A stretch of DNA of 64,000 nt from Microbacterium algeriense (GCF_008868005.1 NZ_WAAO01000001.1:682001-746000), one strand, 5' to 3'; shown: positions 33,269-42,820, counted from the first letter of the stretch. The notes: generated by a model not told the origin, from the letters alone. Made by a program: numbers and translations.

Positions 33269-34243
33269 TCAGCTCACGTTGTTCTGAAGCCACGGCATCG
33301 GGTCGACGGGCACGGTGTTGATGTGGACCTCGAAGTGCAGGCAGGAGCCGAACACGTATCCCGTCGATCCGACGTCGCCGATGTACTGACCGGCTTCGAC
33401 GCAGTCACCCACCTCGACCGCACGGCTTCCGTAGGTCATGTGCGAGTACACCGTGCTCACGGCCTGACCGTCGACGATGCTCTCGATCTGGATCGTGACG
33501 CCGTAGCCCTGGTAGCTCTCGGTGGAACGGGAGACGCAGCCCTTCATCGCGGCATTGATCGGGGTTCCGACGCCTGCCGCGAAGTCCTGGCCGAGGTGCG
33601 ACCGTCCCGGGCGCGAGGCGCCGAAGCCGTCGCTGAACGAGTAGCTTCCGTCGGCCATCGGCATGACGATGCGATCCGCGACCGGGATGTCGATCGCGCT
33701 GCCCAGGGGCATGCCGGCCGCGACCGCAGCGGCAGCGGCGCGGGAGCGGGTCTGCTTGATCTCCTCGGGCGTCGTCGCCGAGAAGCTGCCGCGCGGAGCG
33801 ATGTCGACGCGGATGCCGTCGTTCGCCGTGTACGACTGGGCGATCCCGTCCGCGCTCACGGCGACGCGCGCGGTGTCGTCCTGAGCCACGGCGGGCTCGA
33901 TGGCCGGCAGGGCTGCTCCGGTGATGAGGGCGCCGACGGCGAAGGTCGCGCCGAGCGCCTTGGCCTTCGCCCACGGGCGCTGGGGCTGGGCGGTGCGAGA
34001 GGGGGTGCGAGGGAGACGGACGCGAGGCCGAGACGCGCGGCCCCGCTCCGGCTGCGGCGGGGTCTGCGGCTGCGGCTGCGGCTCTGCGGGCTGCGGCTCT
34101 GCGGTCGCGGAGCGCCGCAGGTCTCGCCGGAGGAGCGGTCGAGGGGAGGCGGGATTTTCGACGGGGGCGTCCGACGCGTTTCGGGCGCGCTCGGGAGGCA
34201 GGGAGTTCGTGGCGGGATCCTTCCGGGAAAAGCAGGCGTGCAC
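33269..34243 (-). CDS. Secreted M23 (LytM-type) peptidase-like protein with altered HxH motif
   Basis: 324 residues. A Pro/Gln-rich cytoplasmic N-terminus (1-90), a hydrophobic export segment (about 96-118) and an M23 domain (about 195-315). Zinc ligands His216 and Asp220 are in HLGQDFAAG; the second catalytic His is His268 in YSHMT. In the final motif the first His of the normal HLHFE is Cys301 (CLHFEVH), leaving His303. This may lower or abolish endopeptidase activity, as in regulatory LytM-like factors. The GTG start at 34243 has a G-rich Shine-Dalgarno sequence upstream; the promoter is at 34283-34312. Confidence 0.8.
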   Translation of the reverse strand: MHACFSRKDPATNSLPPERARNASDAPVENPASPRPLLRRDLRRSATAEPQPAEPQPQPQTPPQPERGRASRPRVRLPRTPSRTAQPQRPWAKAKALGATFAVGALITGAALPAIEPAVAQDDTARVAVSADGIAQSYTANDGIRVDIAPRGSFSATTPEEIKQTRSRAAAAAVAAGMPLGSAIDIPVADRIVMPMADGSYSFSDGFGASRPGRSHLGQDFAAGVGTPINAAMKGCVSRSTESYQGYGVTIQIESIVDGQAVSTVYSHMTYGSRAVEVGDCVEAGQYIGDVGSTGYVFGSCLHFEVHINTVPVDPMPWLQNNVS

Positions 34244-34282
34244 GGCAGTCGATCCCCCCGGATGCCACCGTTACCGTTCTGT

Positions 34283-34312
34283 AACCTAAGCGACGCACCC
34301 GGGGGTCGTCAA
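34283..34312 (-). promoter_or_regulatory. Promoter of the M23 gene
   Basis: On the minus strand TTGACG (34307-34312), an 18-base spacer and TAGGTT (34283-34288). The inverted repeat GTTAC-N6-GTAAC (34270-34285) starts within the -10 and may form an operator or the first stem of the leader. Confidence 0.65.
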
Positions 34313-34413
34313 ATCGAGCGGGGGCCGGATCGCGCCGTCGTGCCTGTCGACGCGTGCGGGACGATGTGGCAGGCTGGGCGGGCACCGGCGCACGGACCAG
34401 ACCCAGGGAACAC

Positions 34414-35562
34414 ATGTCCAGACCACTCGCGGGACCGCAGGGCCTGCTTCGCACGCTCAACGGTCGCGCGATCCTCGAGGCGCTGGCCGGCAGCGGTCCG
34501 CAGACCCGGGCGGAGCTGATGGCGAGGACCGGCCTGTCGCGCACGGCGGTCACCCAGGTGCTGCGGATGCTGGAGGCGGCGGGAGCCGTCGCCCCAGCCG
34601 GGGTCGACCGCGACACGAGGGGCCCTGCCGCCGGACGGGTCGCCCTGCACCCGAGACTCGGGTTCGCCGCCGCCGTGCACGTCGACCACCATGCGGCGCA
34701 TGTCGTCCTCGTCGACCCCAGCGGCGCCGTGCGCGCAGAGGAACACGGCGACTTCCCGCCCAACGGCGATCGCGTCGCGCACATCGTCGCCCTCGTCGAG
34801 CGCTGCCGACGCGGAGTGCGGGCCGCGAAGGAGGCCATCCACCTCGCCGTCGTCGGCGTCCCCGGGATCGTCACCGCCGACGGGGGCATCCGCGACGATC
34901 TGGGCCCGGACGGCGGGGCGTTCCGATCGGCTCTCGCCGCCGCCCTCGGCTGCCCGGTCCGCATCGAGAACGACGTCAACCTCGCCGCGCTCGCCGAACT
35001 CACCTCCGGCGCCGGCGGCGACCTCTCCAGCTTCGCGCTCCTGCTCCTGGACGATGGACTCGGTGCCGGCATCGTGATCGACGGCACCCTGCACCGGGGC
35101 TTCTCGGGAGTGGCCGGCGAGGTCATGTACCTGCCGCAGACGCCGCTGCCGATCGGAGCGCCGGTCGTCAGCGACGCCGTCGTCGGGGACCTCGCGCTCG
35201 GGGTGGGCAGGGATGCCGACGCCCCTCTGGCGGAGCACCTGGAGGCGGCCGCCCGCGGAGACGAGGCCGCGAGCCGCATCATCGCCGAGATCGGCAGACG
35301 CATCGTGCTCGTCGCCGGCAGCGTGGGTCTCGTGCTCGATCCGGAGGCTTTCATCCTCAGCGGCGAAGCCGCGCACCCCGCCCTCGTCGCCGCGGTCGAT
35401 CGGGTCGCCGGCGAATACGCCGCCCAGCTCCCGCTGCGGTTCCGCGTCTCGTCCTTCGGCCCGGAGGCCCCGCTGATCGGCGCGATCAGCGAAGCGGGGT
35501 CCGCGCTGCGGAGCATGCTCTTCTCCCGCATCCTCACCCCGGCGCCCCGAGCCGGTCGGTGA
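34414..35562 (+). CDS. ROK family transcriptional regulator
   Basis: 382 residues. An N-terminal winged helix (NGRAILEALAGSGPQTRAELMARTGLSRTAVTQVLRMLE) precedes a sugar-kinase-like ROK domain with VPGIVTADGGIRDDLG, ENDVNLAALAEL and a degenerate zinc/catalytic region: the usual CGRxGC loop (GCLEAY) is not seen around GEVMYLPQTPLP. This suggests sugar binding without the structural zinc and no kinase activity. It precedes a deacetylase and a sugar transporter, so a chitooligosaccharide or disaccharide effector is likely. Confidence 0.88.
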   Translation: MSRPLAGPQGLLRTLNGRAILEALAGSGPQTRAELMARTGLSRTAVTQVLRMLEAAGAVAPAGVDRDTRGPAAGRVALHPRLGFAAAVHVDHHAAHVVLVDPSGAVRAEEHGDFPPNGDRVAHIVALVERCRRGVRAAKEAIHLAVVGVPGIVTADGGIRDDLGPDGGAFRSALAAALGCPVRIENDVNLAALAELTSGAGGDLSSFALLLLDDGLGAGIVIDGTLHRGFSGVAGEVMYLPQTPLPIGAPVVSDAVVGDLALGVGRDADAPLAEHLEAAARGDEAASRIIAEIGRRIVLVAGSVGLVLDPEAFILSGEAAHPALVAAVDRVAGEYAAQLPLRFRVSSFGPEAPLIGAISEAGSALRSMLFSRILTPAPRAGR

Positions 35563-35593
35563 GCGTCCCCCTCCGCACCCGACAGGATCCGCG

Positions 35594-36523
35594 ATGACCG
35601 CTCCCTCCGACCTCGCCGACCGTCTCGGCCTGCCGCCCGGCGCCAGGGCGATCATCCTGAACGCGGACGACTTCGGCATGTGCCATGCCGCGAACACCGC
35701 GATCGTCGACCTGCTCGCCGGCGGCGGCGTCGACTCCGCGACCGTGATGGTCCCCTGCTCCTGGTCGCCGGAGGCCCTCGCCTTCGCGGCTTCCCGCGCC
35801 GACCTCGACGTCGGGGTGCACCTCGTGCTCACCAGCGAGTGGTCGCGCTATCGGTGGCGCCCGCTCACGGGTTCTGCGACCAGCCTCGTGGATGATTCGG
35901 GATTCTTCCCCGCCGATGTCGCCGCGGTCGAGCGGAACGCGCACGAGGATGACGTCGCCGCCGAGATCTCCGCGCAGCTCCAGGCCGCGCTCGATGCCGG
36001 CGTCGACGTGACCCACCTCGACAACCACATGGGCTCGGTCTACGGCCTCATCACCGGGCGCGACTTCCTCCGTCCGGTCTTCGAGCTCGCGGCTCGGCAC
36101 GGTTTGCCGTTCCGGCTTCCCCGGCGCATGGACGGCGTCGGCGAGGACCCCGCGCTGCAGGCACAGCTCGACGGGGCGGCTGCCGCGGCGGACGCGTTCG
36201 GGGTCGAGATCATCGATCGACTCTGGTCGCACCCCTTCGAGCTCTTGCGGGAGGGCTCGCCGGATGAGGAGACGTACGAGCAGGTGCGCGACGGGTTCAT
36301 CGCCCTGCTGCGCGCCGTGCCGGCCGGCGTCACCGAGATCTACCTGCATCCGATGGTCGACGACGAGGAACTGCGCGCCGCGGTCGACTTCAGCGCGGCG
36401 AAGCGCGGCTACGAGGCGCGACTGCTCCGGGACCCGGCGGTGCTCCAGGCCGTGGCGGACGAGGGACTCGTGCGCATCGGCTGGCGCGCTCTGCGCGACC
36501 TGCAACGGGGGGCCGCCCAGTGA
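35594..36523 (+). CDS. ChbG/YdjC-family carbohydrate deacetylase
   Basis: 309 residues. The metal-binding pattern is complete: ILNADDFGMCHAANTAI (catalytic and metal Asp pair), DVGVHLVLTSEW, and DVTHLDNHMGSVYG with two His residues. E. coli ChbG removes an acetyl group from chitobiose and chitotriose. Cytosolic: no signal peptide. The next gene starts at GTGA overlapping this stop, so enzyme and transporter are coupled. It is 31 bases after the ROK gene. Confidence 0.88.
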   Translation: MTAPSDLADRLGLPPGARAIILNADDFGMCHAANTAIVDLLAGGGVDSATVMVPCSWSPEALAFAASRADLDVGVHLVLTSEWSRYRWRPLTGSATSLVDDSGFFPADVAAVERNAHEDDVAAEISAQLQAALDAGVDVTHLDNHMGSVYGLITGRDFLRPVFELAARHGLPFRLPRRMDGVGEDPALQAQLDGAAAAADAFGVEIIDRLWSHPFELLREGSPDEETYEQVRDGFIALLRAVPAGVTEIYLHPMVDDEELRAAVDFSAAKRGYEARLLRDPAVLQAVADEGLVRIGWRALRDLQRGAAQ

Positions 36524-37845
36524 CGTCGCTGAGCGAGCGCCTGCGCGACCGTCGCCTCGACGCCGCGCCCCGCCGCGCGCAGACGATCGCGTTCGGCGCA
36601 TCGGGATTCCCCACGCAGCTGATGTCGCAGACGTTCTCGGCCTTCGTCGTCTACTTCTACGTGTCGCATCTCGCGGTGCCTGCGGCCTGGGTGGCGGTCG
36701 CGATGATCGCCCACGGCATCCTGAACGCCGTGCTGAACCCGATCGTCGGAGCGCTCTCGGACCGCATCCGCACGCCCTGGGGTCGCCGCATCCCGTGGAT
36801 CGGCCTGGGCATCGTGCCGCTCGTCGTCGCGTTCGCGCTCGTGTGGATGCCGCCGGAGCTGCCGGCCGCCGGGCTCATCGTGTGGTTCCTCGTCGTCGTA
36901 GCCGTGTACGACGTCGCCTTCGTGGTGGTCGTGCTGAACATCTCGGCGCTGTTCCCCGAGATCTTCCGCACCACGGAGGAGCGCGCGCGGGGCAACGTGC
37001 CCCGACAGATCTTCGCGATCCTCGGGATGGTCCTCGGCACGGCCGGTGCCCCCGCCCTGTACAGCGCGCTCGGCTGGCCGGGGATGGCCGTCGTCCTGGC
37101 CTCTGTGTGCCTGGTGCTGCTCGTCTGGTCGTTCTTCGGCGGCATGATCGAGCGACGCGTCCCGGAGGCGTCGTCGGAGGCGATGCGCTGGCGCGACCAG
37201 CTCACGTACACGTTCCGCAACCGCGCATTCGTGCCGTACGTCCTCGGCTCGCTGTGCGTGCAGACCGCGATCGCGGTGATCCTCGCCGCCGTCCCGTTCT
37301 ATGTGCGGTACTCGCTGCACGCGGCGGAGGGGGAGGGGAGCCTGCTGCTCGGGGCGATCTTCGTCACCGCGATCCCCTCGATCGTGCTGTGGAGCGCGGT
37401 GGTCCGTCGCACGTCGCCGCGGACGGCGCTGCTGTGGAGCGTCGCCGTCTTCGGTGTCGCCGTGCTCGGGTTCCTCGCGCCGTCGGACGTGCTGGGGGCG
37501 GCGCTGGTCGGCGTCGCGGTCGGCGTGGGCGTCGGGGGGCTGCTGCAGCTGCTCGAGGTCGTGCTCGCGCAGATCATCGACGAGGACGCCGTGCGCACCG
37601 GTCACCGCCGCGAGGGCGCCTACTTCGGGGTGAACGGCTTCGTGGTCCGCGGCTCCGTCGTGCTGCAGGCCGTGGTCGCCGCGGTGGTGCTGACGGCCTC
37701 CGGTTTCGACGCCGAGCTGGGGGACGCCCAGCCGGATGCGGTGGACGGCGCCATCCGGCTCATGCTGGCCGTCGTCCCTGTCGGCTTCACCGCGCTCGCC
37801 TGGCTCTGCTTCTGGCTGTACCCCATCCGCACGCGCGACCTCTGA
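36520..37845 (+). CDS. GPH/MFS family sugar transporter
   Basis: 441 residues from GTG at 36520, overlapping the ChbG stop. About 12 helices. It has the glycoside-pentoside-hexuronide cation symporter look: FGASGFPTQLMSQTFSAFVVYFY, GALSDRIRTPWGRRIPWIGLG in the first cytosolic loop and IIDEDAVRTGHRREGAYFGVNGF in the second half, where MelB-like proteins have D-RTG-R-EG. It would import a glycoside with H+ or Na+, presumably the substrate of the deacetylase. Confidence 0.85.
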   Translation: MTSLSERLRDRRLDAAPRRAQTIAFGASGFPTQLMSQTFSAFVVYFYVSHLAVPAAWVAVAMIAHGILNAVLNPIVGALSDRIRTPWGRRIPWIGLGIVPLVVAFALVWMPPELPAAGLIVWFLVVVAVYDVAFVVVVLNISALFPEIFRTTEERARGNVPRQIFAILGMVLGTAGAPALYSALGWPGMAVVLASVCLVLLVWSFFGGMIERRVPEASSEAMRWRDQLTYTFRNRAFVPYVLGSLCVQTAIAVILAAVPFYVRYSLHAAEGEGSLLLGAIFVTAIPSIVLWSAVVRRTSPRTALLWSVAVFGVAVLGFLAPSDVLGAALVGVAVGVGVGGLLQLLEVVLAQIIDEDAVRTGHRREGAYFGVNGFVVRGSVVLQAVVAAVVLTASGFDAELGDAQPDAVDGAIRLMLAVVPVGFTALAWLCFWLYPIRTRDL

Positions 37846-37984
37846 CACCGCCTCCGCGCTGTGTTTCGGAATACCGATGTGGGATGAGGGTCATCGGCCG
37901 ACCCCGCCGCGCGTCGCGTGTTGGATGGGGGCGGCGGCCTGACCGGGGACGAGTGCGCGAGCACCGTTCCCCCACCGATGCGGA

Positions 37985-39373
37985 GTGACGACAGTGACCG
38001 AAGCGGGACGCGTCTCCGGCGATGTGCAGGTGGTCGCCGTGGACGATCTGTTCTTCTCGATGACCGATGATCGAGGGATCATCACGCACGCGAACACCGG
38101 GTTCGTGAAGTACGCACGGCATCCGCCCGCGCAGCTGCGAGGAGCGCCGCACAACATCATCCGGCATCCGAAGATGCCCGCGGGGGTGTTCTTCCTCATG
38201 TGGGAGACGCTGCGAGCGGGGCGGCCGTTCTCCGGCTACACGTACAACCTCGCCGCCGACGGCAGCACCTATTCCGTGTACGCCACCGTCACGCCGATGG
38301 ACGGCGGCGGGTACCTCTCGGTCCGCCTCTCCCCGCAGTGTCCGGAATGGGAGAACACCGCGAACGCGGTCTACGCGACGGCCAGACAGCAGGAGGAGCA
38401 GCTGCGCTCGCAGGGGCTCCCGCGCCGCGACATCGCGCGCCGGGGAGCCGAGCATCTCGGCGCGCTCCTCCGTGACGCCGGGTTCGCGTCCTACGAGGAG
38501 TTCCAGTGGGCGACGCTCCCCGCGGAGATCGCCCGGCACGACCAGCTGTCGGTCGGGCTGCCGTTGCGCCCGTCCGCCGCGGGGTCCGAGGCCGCAGACG
38601 CCCTGGAGCTGGCGCATCACCTGCGGGGCGCGCTCGACAGCTGGTTCGGGGAGCAGGCCCTCCTAGCCGAACTGTCCGAGTCCCTTCAGCAGGTCGGTGC
38701 GAAGCTCGGGGTCGAACTCGGCGCGACGCTCGGCGGCGACGACGATCTGCTCGCGGTCCACGCGGCGAGCGATCCGCACTTCCGCGAGGCGCTGCAGGTG
38801 TGGACGCAGATGCAGCCGATCGTCCGGACCTCGGTGCGTGACCTGACGAAGACGATCCATCAGCTGCGCCTCGAGAGCGAACGCACCCGGTTCTCCGTCG
38901 CGCTCGCGCACCTGCAGGCGACGATGACGGCCACGTTCCTCGCCGAGGTCGTCGATCGCGGCGCCGAAGGCCGCGGATCCGTCGAGGAGGTCGTCTCCCT
39001 GACGGCGGCGCTGCGCCAGGGCCTGCGGGCGATGCAGGCTCAGACCGCCGCTCACCGAGCGCTGACCGCGAGCGCGATCAGCGCACTGGAGCGGACCTCG
39101 TCCATCATCAGCATCCCCCGGACCCTGCTGCTGAACTGGGCGTCCGAGGCTCCGGCCGTGACGGCGACCGGGGCGGGAGCGGCGATCGCGGCGGCCGTCT
39201 CCGAAGCCATCCATCGCACGGGAGGGACGTTCGCCGAGTTCACCGCTCTCGCCCGGCGGTGTCACGCGTCGGGACAGGAGCACGATTCCACGAGAGTCGG
39301 GGAGCTGCTCACGCGCCTGGAGGAGTCGGCGGCGCGATTGGGTGTTCCGCGGCCGGCTCCGGACGAGCGCTGA
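37985..39373 (+). CDS. Aer-type PAS domain protein without chemoreceptor signalling domain
   Basis: 462 residues. Residues about 20-120 are an Aer-like PAS: FFSMTDDRGIITHANTGFVKYA, then NIIRHPKMPAGVFFLMWETLRAGRPFSGYTYNLAADG, with the RHP and MW residues of FAD-binding Aer sensors. The remaining 340 residues are mainly alpha-helical with Leu/Ala/Glu-rich stretches (WFGEQALLAELSESLQQVG, RFSVALAHLQATMTATFLAEVV), but there is no transmembrane segment and no MCP hairpin. It is therefore probably a soluble redox sensor with unknown partners. GTG at 37985; GTG at 37994 is an alternative. It stands alone and ends three bases from galE, which is read towards it. Confidence 0.75.
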   Translation: MTTVTEAGRVSGDVQVVAVDDLFFSMTDDRGIITHANTGFVKYARHPPAQLRGAPHNIIRHPKMPAGVFFLMWETLRAGRPFSGYTYNLAADGSTYSVYATVTPMDGGGYLSVRLSPQCPEWENTANAVYATARQQEEQLRSQGLPRRDIARRGAEHLGALLRDAGFASYEEFQWATLPAEIARHDQLSVGLPLRPSAAGSEAADALELAHHLRGALDSWFGEQALLAELSESLQQVGAKLGVELGATLGGDDDLLAVHAASDPHFREALQVWTQMQPIVRTSVRDLTKTIHQLRLESERTRFSVALAHLQATMTATFLAEVVDRGAEGRGSVEEVVSLTAALRQGLRAMQAQTAAHRALTASAISALERTSSIISIPRTLLLNWASEAPAVTATGAGAAIAAAVSEAIHRTGGTFAEFTALARRCHASGQEHDSTRVGELLTRLEESAARLGVPRPAPDER

Positions 39374-39376
39374 CCG

Positions 39377-40357
39377 TCAGACGCGAGCGGCCTGCCGCGC
39401 CTCCCACCCGGTGCGCACCATCTCGTCGACGGTGTACCGCATCCGCCAGTCGAGGTCGCGGGCGGCCAGCTCGCCGGTCGCCACGATGCGGTCGGGGTCT
39501 CCGGGGCGACGCGGCCCGATCTCCGGCTCGAAGTCGATGCCCGTGACGCGCGCCACGGCATCCATGATCTGCTTCACGCTGAGTCCATCGCCGGAGCCGA
39601 GGTTGTAGGCCGCTTCGATGGGCTGGCCGGCCGTGAGGCGCTGGGCCGCTGCGACGTGGGCGGCCGCGATGTCGCCGACATGCACGTAGTCGCGCACGTT
39701 CGTCCCGTCCTCCGTGTCGTAGTCGTCGCCGTTGATGCGCGGGGTCTTCCCCGCGAGCAGCGCCTCGAAGACGATCGGGAAGAGGTTGTGCGGGCTGACG
39801 TCGTAGACGGTCGGATCGGCGGATCCCACGACGTTGAAGTACCGCAGCGAGGTGTGCCGCAGCGGGTGCTCCGAGTCCGCCGTCGCGATCGCCTGGTCGC
39901 GCAGCAGCCATTCGCCGATGAGCTTGGACTCGCCGTAGGGACTCGCCGGCTTCTTCGCCGTGTCCTCGACCACGAGAGAGACGTCGGGGGTGCCGAACAC
40001 GGCCGCGGATGACGAGAACACGATGTTCGCGACCCCGGCGGCTTCCATGGCCTCGAGGATCACGCGGGTGCCCTCGACGTTCTGCGCGTAGGTGTGCAGG
40101 GGGCGCTGCACCGAGACCCCGGCGTACTTGAAGCCGGCGACGTGGATCACGCCCTCGGCCTCGTGCTCGCGCAGCGTCCTCTCGACCAGAGCGCGATCGA
40201 GGATGCTGCCCTGCACGAAGGGCACGCCCTCCGGGACGAACGAGGCGACGCCGCTGGACAGGTCGTCGAGCACGACCGGGGGAAGGCCGGCCTCGGCGAG
40301 GGCCCGCACGACGTGCGCACCGATGTAGCCGGCGCCGCCGGTGACGATCCAGGACAT
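39377..40357 (-). CDS. galE: UDP-glucose 4-epimerase
   Basis: 326 residues from ATG at 40357 with GAGGAG upstream. Extended SDR features: WIVTGGAGYIGAHVVRAL for NAD, Ser in FSSSAAVFG and the catalytic Tyr-x-x-x-Lys in YGESKLIGEWLL. The C-terminal substrate domain includes NLGSGDGLSVKQIMDAV. It interconverts UDP-galactose and UDP-glucose, the last Leloir step. It follows galK by 52 bases and is the third gene of galTKE. Confidence 0.92.
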   Translation of the reverse strand: MSWIVTGGAGYIGAHVVRALAEAGLPPVVLDDLSSGVASFVPEGVPFVQGSILDRALVERTLREHEAEGVIHVAGFKYAGVSVQRPLHTYAQNVEGTRVILEAMEAAGVANIVFSSSAAVFGTPDVSLVVEDTAKKPASPYGESKLIGEWLLRDQAIATADSEHPLRHTSLRYFNVVGSADPTVYDVSPHNLFPIVFEALLAGKTPRINGDDYDTEDGTNVRDYVHVGDIAAAHVAAAQRLTAGQPIEAAYNLGSGDGLSVKQIMDAVARVTGIDFEPEIGPRRPGDPDRIVATGELAARDLDWRMRYTVDEMVRTGWEARQAARV

Positions 40358-40409
40358 TGCTCTCCTCTTCCCCTGCCGCGGCGGCGCCACGGTCGGAACG
40401 ACCATTCTC

Positions 40410-41621
40410 TCAGGCGTCTCGGTGCGCGCCGGCGGAGGGGGTCACCGGGAACAGGAGCGGGGTCGCGAACCCGGCGGCGGCGAACGCCGCATTCACGGCC
40501 TGCGACACCGTGCCGACGGCTTCCTGCTCGACCACGGCGATCGCCGCGCCCCCGAAGCCGCCGCCGGTCATCCGGGCGCCCAGTGCTCCCGCGGCCAGGG
40601 CGGCGTCGACGGCCGTGTCGAGCTCGGGGGTCGAGATCTCGAAGTCGTCGCGCATCGACGCGTGCGATGCCACCAGCAGGTCGCCGATCGCGCGGACGCC
40701 CCGCTCGTCGAGCAGTCGCACGGTGTCGAGCACGCGCTGGTTCTCGGTGACGATGTGCCGCACGCGGCGGAACGTCACGTCATCCATCCGCTCCTGCGCG
40801 CGCGGAAGGTCGGCGACGGACAGGTCGCGCAGCGCGGGGACGCCCATGATCCGGGCGCCGAGCTCGCACGAGGCTCTGCGTTCGCGGTAACCGCCGGTGG
40901 AGTGGGCGTGCTTCACGTGCGTGTCCATCACGAGGATCGCGAGTCCCGACGCCGCGACGGGCAGTGGCACGACGCGGGTCTCCAGCGAACGGCAGTCGAG
41001 GAAGATCGCGGCGTCGGGCTCGCCGAGCATGGACGCCATCTGGTCCATGATCCCGGTGGGCGCGCCGACGGCCTCGTTCTCGGCACGTCGTCCGATGCGT
41101 GCGAGTGCTGCGCCGTCGAGGCCCGTGTCCCACAGCGCATCGAGAGCGGAGGCGGTAGCCCCCTCGATCGCGGCGGAGGAGGAGAGCCCCGCGCCGACCG
41201 GGACGTCGGACGCGATCGCGATGTCGACCCCGCCGGGGAGAGGACCGGGGGAGTCCGTCGCCTGCCGCAGCGCCCAGGCGACCCCGAGCGGGTAGGCGGC
41301 CCACTCCGGAACGCCCGGCTCCTGTCCCTCCCGGGTCGGGAAGAGGTCGTCCAGTTCGCCGATGCCCACCTCCACCGCGTCGGCGGCGAAGGTGGAGCGC
41401 ACCCGGATGCGGTCGTCCTCCCGGCGCCCCACGGCGGCGACGGTGCGCTGCGGGATGGCGAACGGCAGCACGAAGCCGTCGTTGTAGTCGGTGTGCTCGC
41501 CGATCAGGTTGACGCGGCCCGGCGCCGACCAGAGGCCATCGGGCTCGCGACCGGTGAGGTCGACGAAGAGGGCGCGTGCGGCATCGCGTGCGCCGCCTTC
41601 CTGCGGAGCTCGGCCGGTCAT
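40410..41621 (-). CDS. galK: Galactokinase
   Basis: 403 residues from ATG at 41621, overlapping the galT stop (ATGA). GHMP kinase signatures: the galactokinase box APGRVNLIGEHTDYNDGFVLP, PVGAGLSSSAAIEGATASAL for ATP and MTGGGFGGAAIAV near the end. It phosphorylates galactose at C1. The long upstream frame is out of the galT frame and has no family resemblance, so I did not extend it. Confidence 0.94.
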   Translation of the reverse strand: MTGRAPQEGGARDAARALFVDLTGREPDGLWSAPGRVNLIGEHTDYNDGFVLPFAIPQRTVAAVGRREDDRIRVRSTFAADAVEVGIGELDDLFPTREGQEPGVPEWAAYPLGVAWALRQATDSPGPLPGGVDIAIASDVPVGAGLSSSAAIEGATASALDALWDTGLDGAALARIGRRAENEAVGAPTGIMDQMASMLGEPDAAIFLDCRSLETRVVPLPVAASGLAILVMDTHVKHAHSTGGYRERRASCELGARIMGVPALRDLSVADLPRAQERMDDVTFRRVRHIVTENQRVLDTVRLLDERGVRAIGDLLVASHASMRDDFEISTPELDTAVDAALAAGALGARMTGGGFGGAAIAVVEQEAVGTVSQAVNAAFAAAGFATPLLFPVTPSAGAHRDA

Positions 41622-42820
41622 GCGGACTCTCCCTCGGCGGACGGGGCCGGCGAGGTGCGCGCGATCGCCTCGCGCAGTCGTGCGGCGCCGAGCTCCGGCG
41701 GGACCTCGGCGGCCCACGCTCCCATCGCGGCCTCCGATCCGGCGAGGAACTTGAGCTTGTCGGCGGCCCGGCGGGGGCTGGTCAGCTGGAGGTGCAGGCG
41801 CACCGTGTCGCGGCCGACGTGCACGGGGGCCTGATGCCAGGCGGCGATGTACGGGGTCGGGCTCTCGTACAGGGCGTCCACTCCGCGCAGCAGGCGCAGA
41901 TACAGAGGGGCGAGCTCGTCGCGCTCGGCGTCCGACGTCTCCGCGAGGTCGGCGACATGGCGGTGGGGCAGGAGGTGCACCTCGAGCGGCCATCGGGCGG
42001 CGAACGGCACGAAGGCCGTCCAGTGCTCGCCCTGGAGCACCACCCGCTCCGACGCCTGCTCCGATTCCAGGATGCGCGCGAACAGGTCGGGGGAGGTGCG
42101 CGCGATCGACTCCCGCAGCCGGGTCGTGCGCGGGGTCACGTAGGGATAGGCGTAGATCTGCCCGTGCGGATGCGGCAGGGTCACGCCGATCGCCTCGCCG
42201 CGGTTCTCGAACGGGAACACCTGCTCGATGCCGGGCAGGCGCGAGAGCGTCGCCGTGCGGTCGGCCCAGGCCTCGATGACGGTGCGCGCCCGGGTGACGG
42301 ACTGGGTGCCGAACGAGCCGGAGTGCTCCGGGCTGAAGCAGACGACCTCGCAGCGCCCGACCGCGGTGCGGGTGCGACCGAGGTCGAGCGTGGCCAGATC
42401 GTCGAGCCCCTGAGGGGCGTCGTCCGCCCGCGGTGCCGGGCCGACGGCTTCGGCGAGCGCGGGCCCGAAGGCGGGGGACCGGTTCTCGAAGACGGCGACG
42501 TCGTAGCGCGAGGGCACCTCGGACGGATTGCCCGGGGTCTGCGGTGCCAGCGGATCGGCGTCGGCGCCGGGCATCATGACCCGGTTCTGCCGGTTCGCGG
42601 CGACCGTGATCCAGTCGCCCGTCAGCACGTCCAGGCGCATGGTGGCGGTGTCGGGGCGCGGGTCGAGCACGCGGGCGTCGACCGCGCGTTCGGAGCCGAG
42701 GAGGGTGCCGGGGTCGTCGTAGTAGATGAGGTCGCGGCCGTCGGCGAGCGTGGTCGCGCGCTTGACGACGCCGGCGCCGAGGATCTCGACGCTCGGCTCG
42801 GGGAGATCGTCCGTGTTCAC
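41618..42820 (-). CDS. galT: Galactose-1-phosphate uridylyltransferase
   Basis: 400 residues from GTG at 42820, six bases after the TACCAT -10 box (leaderless). Active-site His-Pro-His is in GVTLPHPHGQIYAYP; the second conserved block is LEVHLLPHRHVADLAE. Metal/phosphate-contacting NRQNRVMMPGAD is in the N-terminal half. It swaps UMP from UDP-glucose to galactose-1-phosphate. It leads galTKE and is divergent from the LacI gene; a LacI-type box covers the start codon and another the -35. Confidence 0.94.
   Translation of the reverse strand: MNTDDLPEPSVEILGAGVVKRATTLADGRDLIYYDDPGTLLGSERAVDARVLDPRPDTATMRLDVLTGDWITVAANRQNRVMMPGADADPLAPQTPGNPSEVPSRYDVAVFENRSPAFGPALAEAVGPAPRADDAPQGLDDLATLDLGRTRTAVGRCEVVCFSPEHSGSFGTQSVTRARTVIEAWADRTATLSRLPGIEQVFPFENRGEAIGVTLPHPHGQIYAYPYVTPRTTRLRESIARTSPDLFARILESEQASERVVLQGEHWTAFVPFAARWPLEVHLLPHRHVADLAETSDAERDELAPLYLRLLRGVDALYESPTPYIAAWHQAPVHVGRDTVRLHLQLTSPRRAADKLKFLAGSEAAMGAWAAEVPPELGAARLREAIARTSPAPSAEGESA

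Noticed and set aside
34244..34413. c-di-AMP (ydaO-type) riboswitch before the M23 gene, as seen for many actinobacterial wall hydrolases
   Set aside because: The predicted transcript start leaves a leader of only about 35 bases, too short for the known two-fold pseudosymmetric aptamer.
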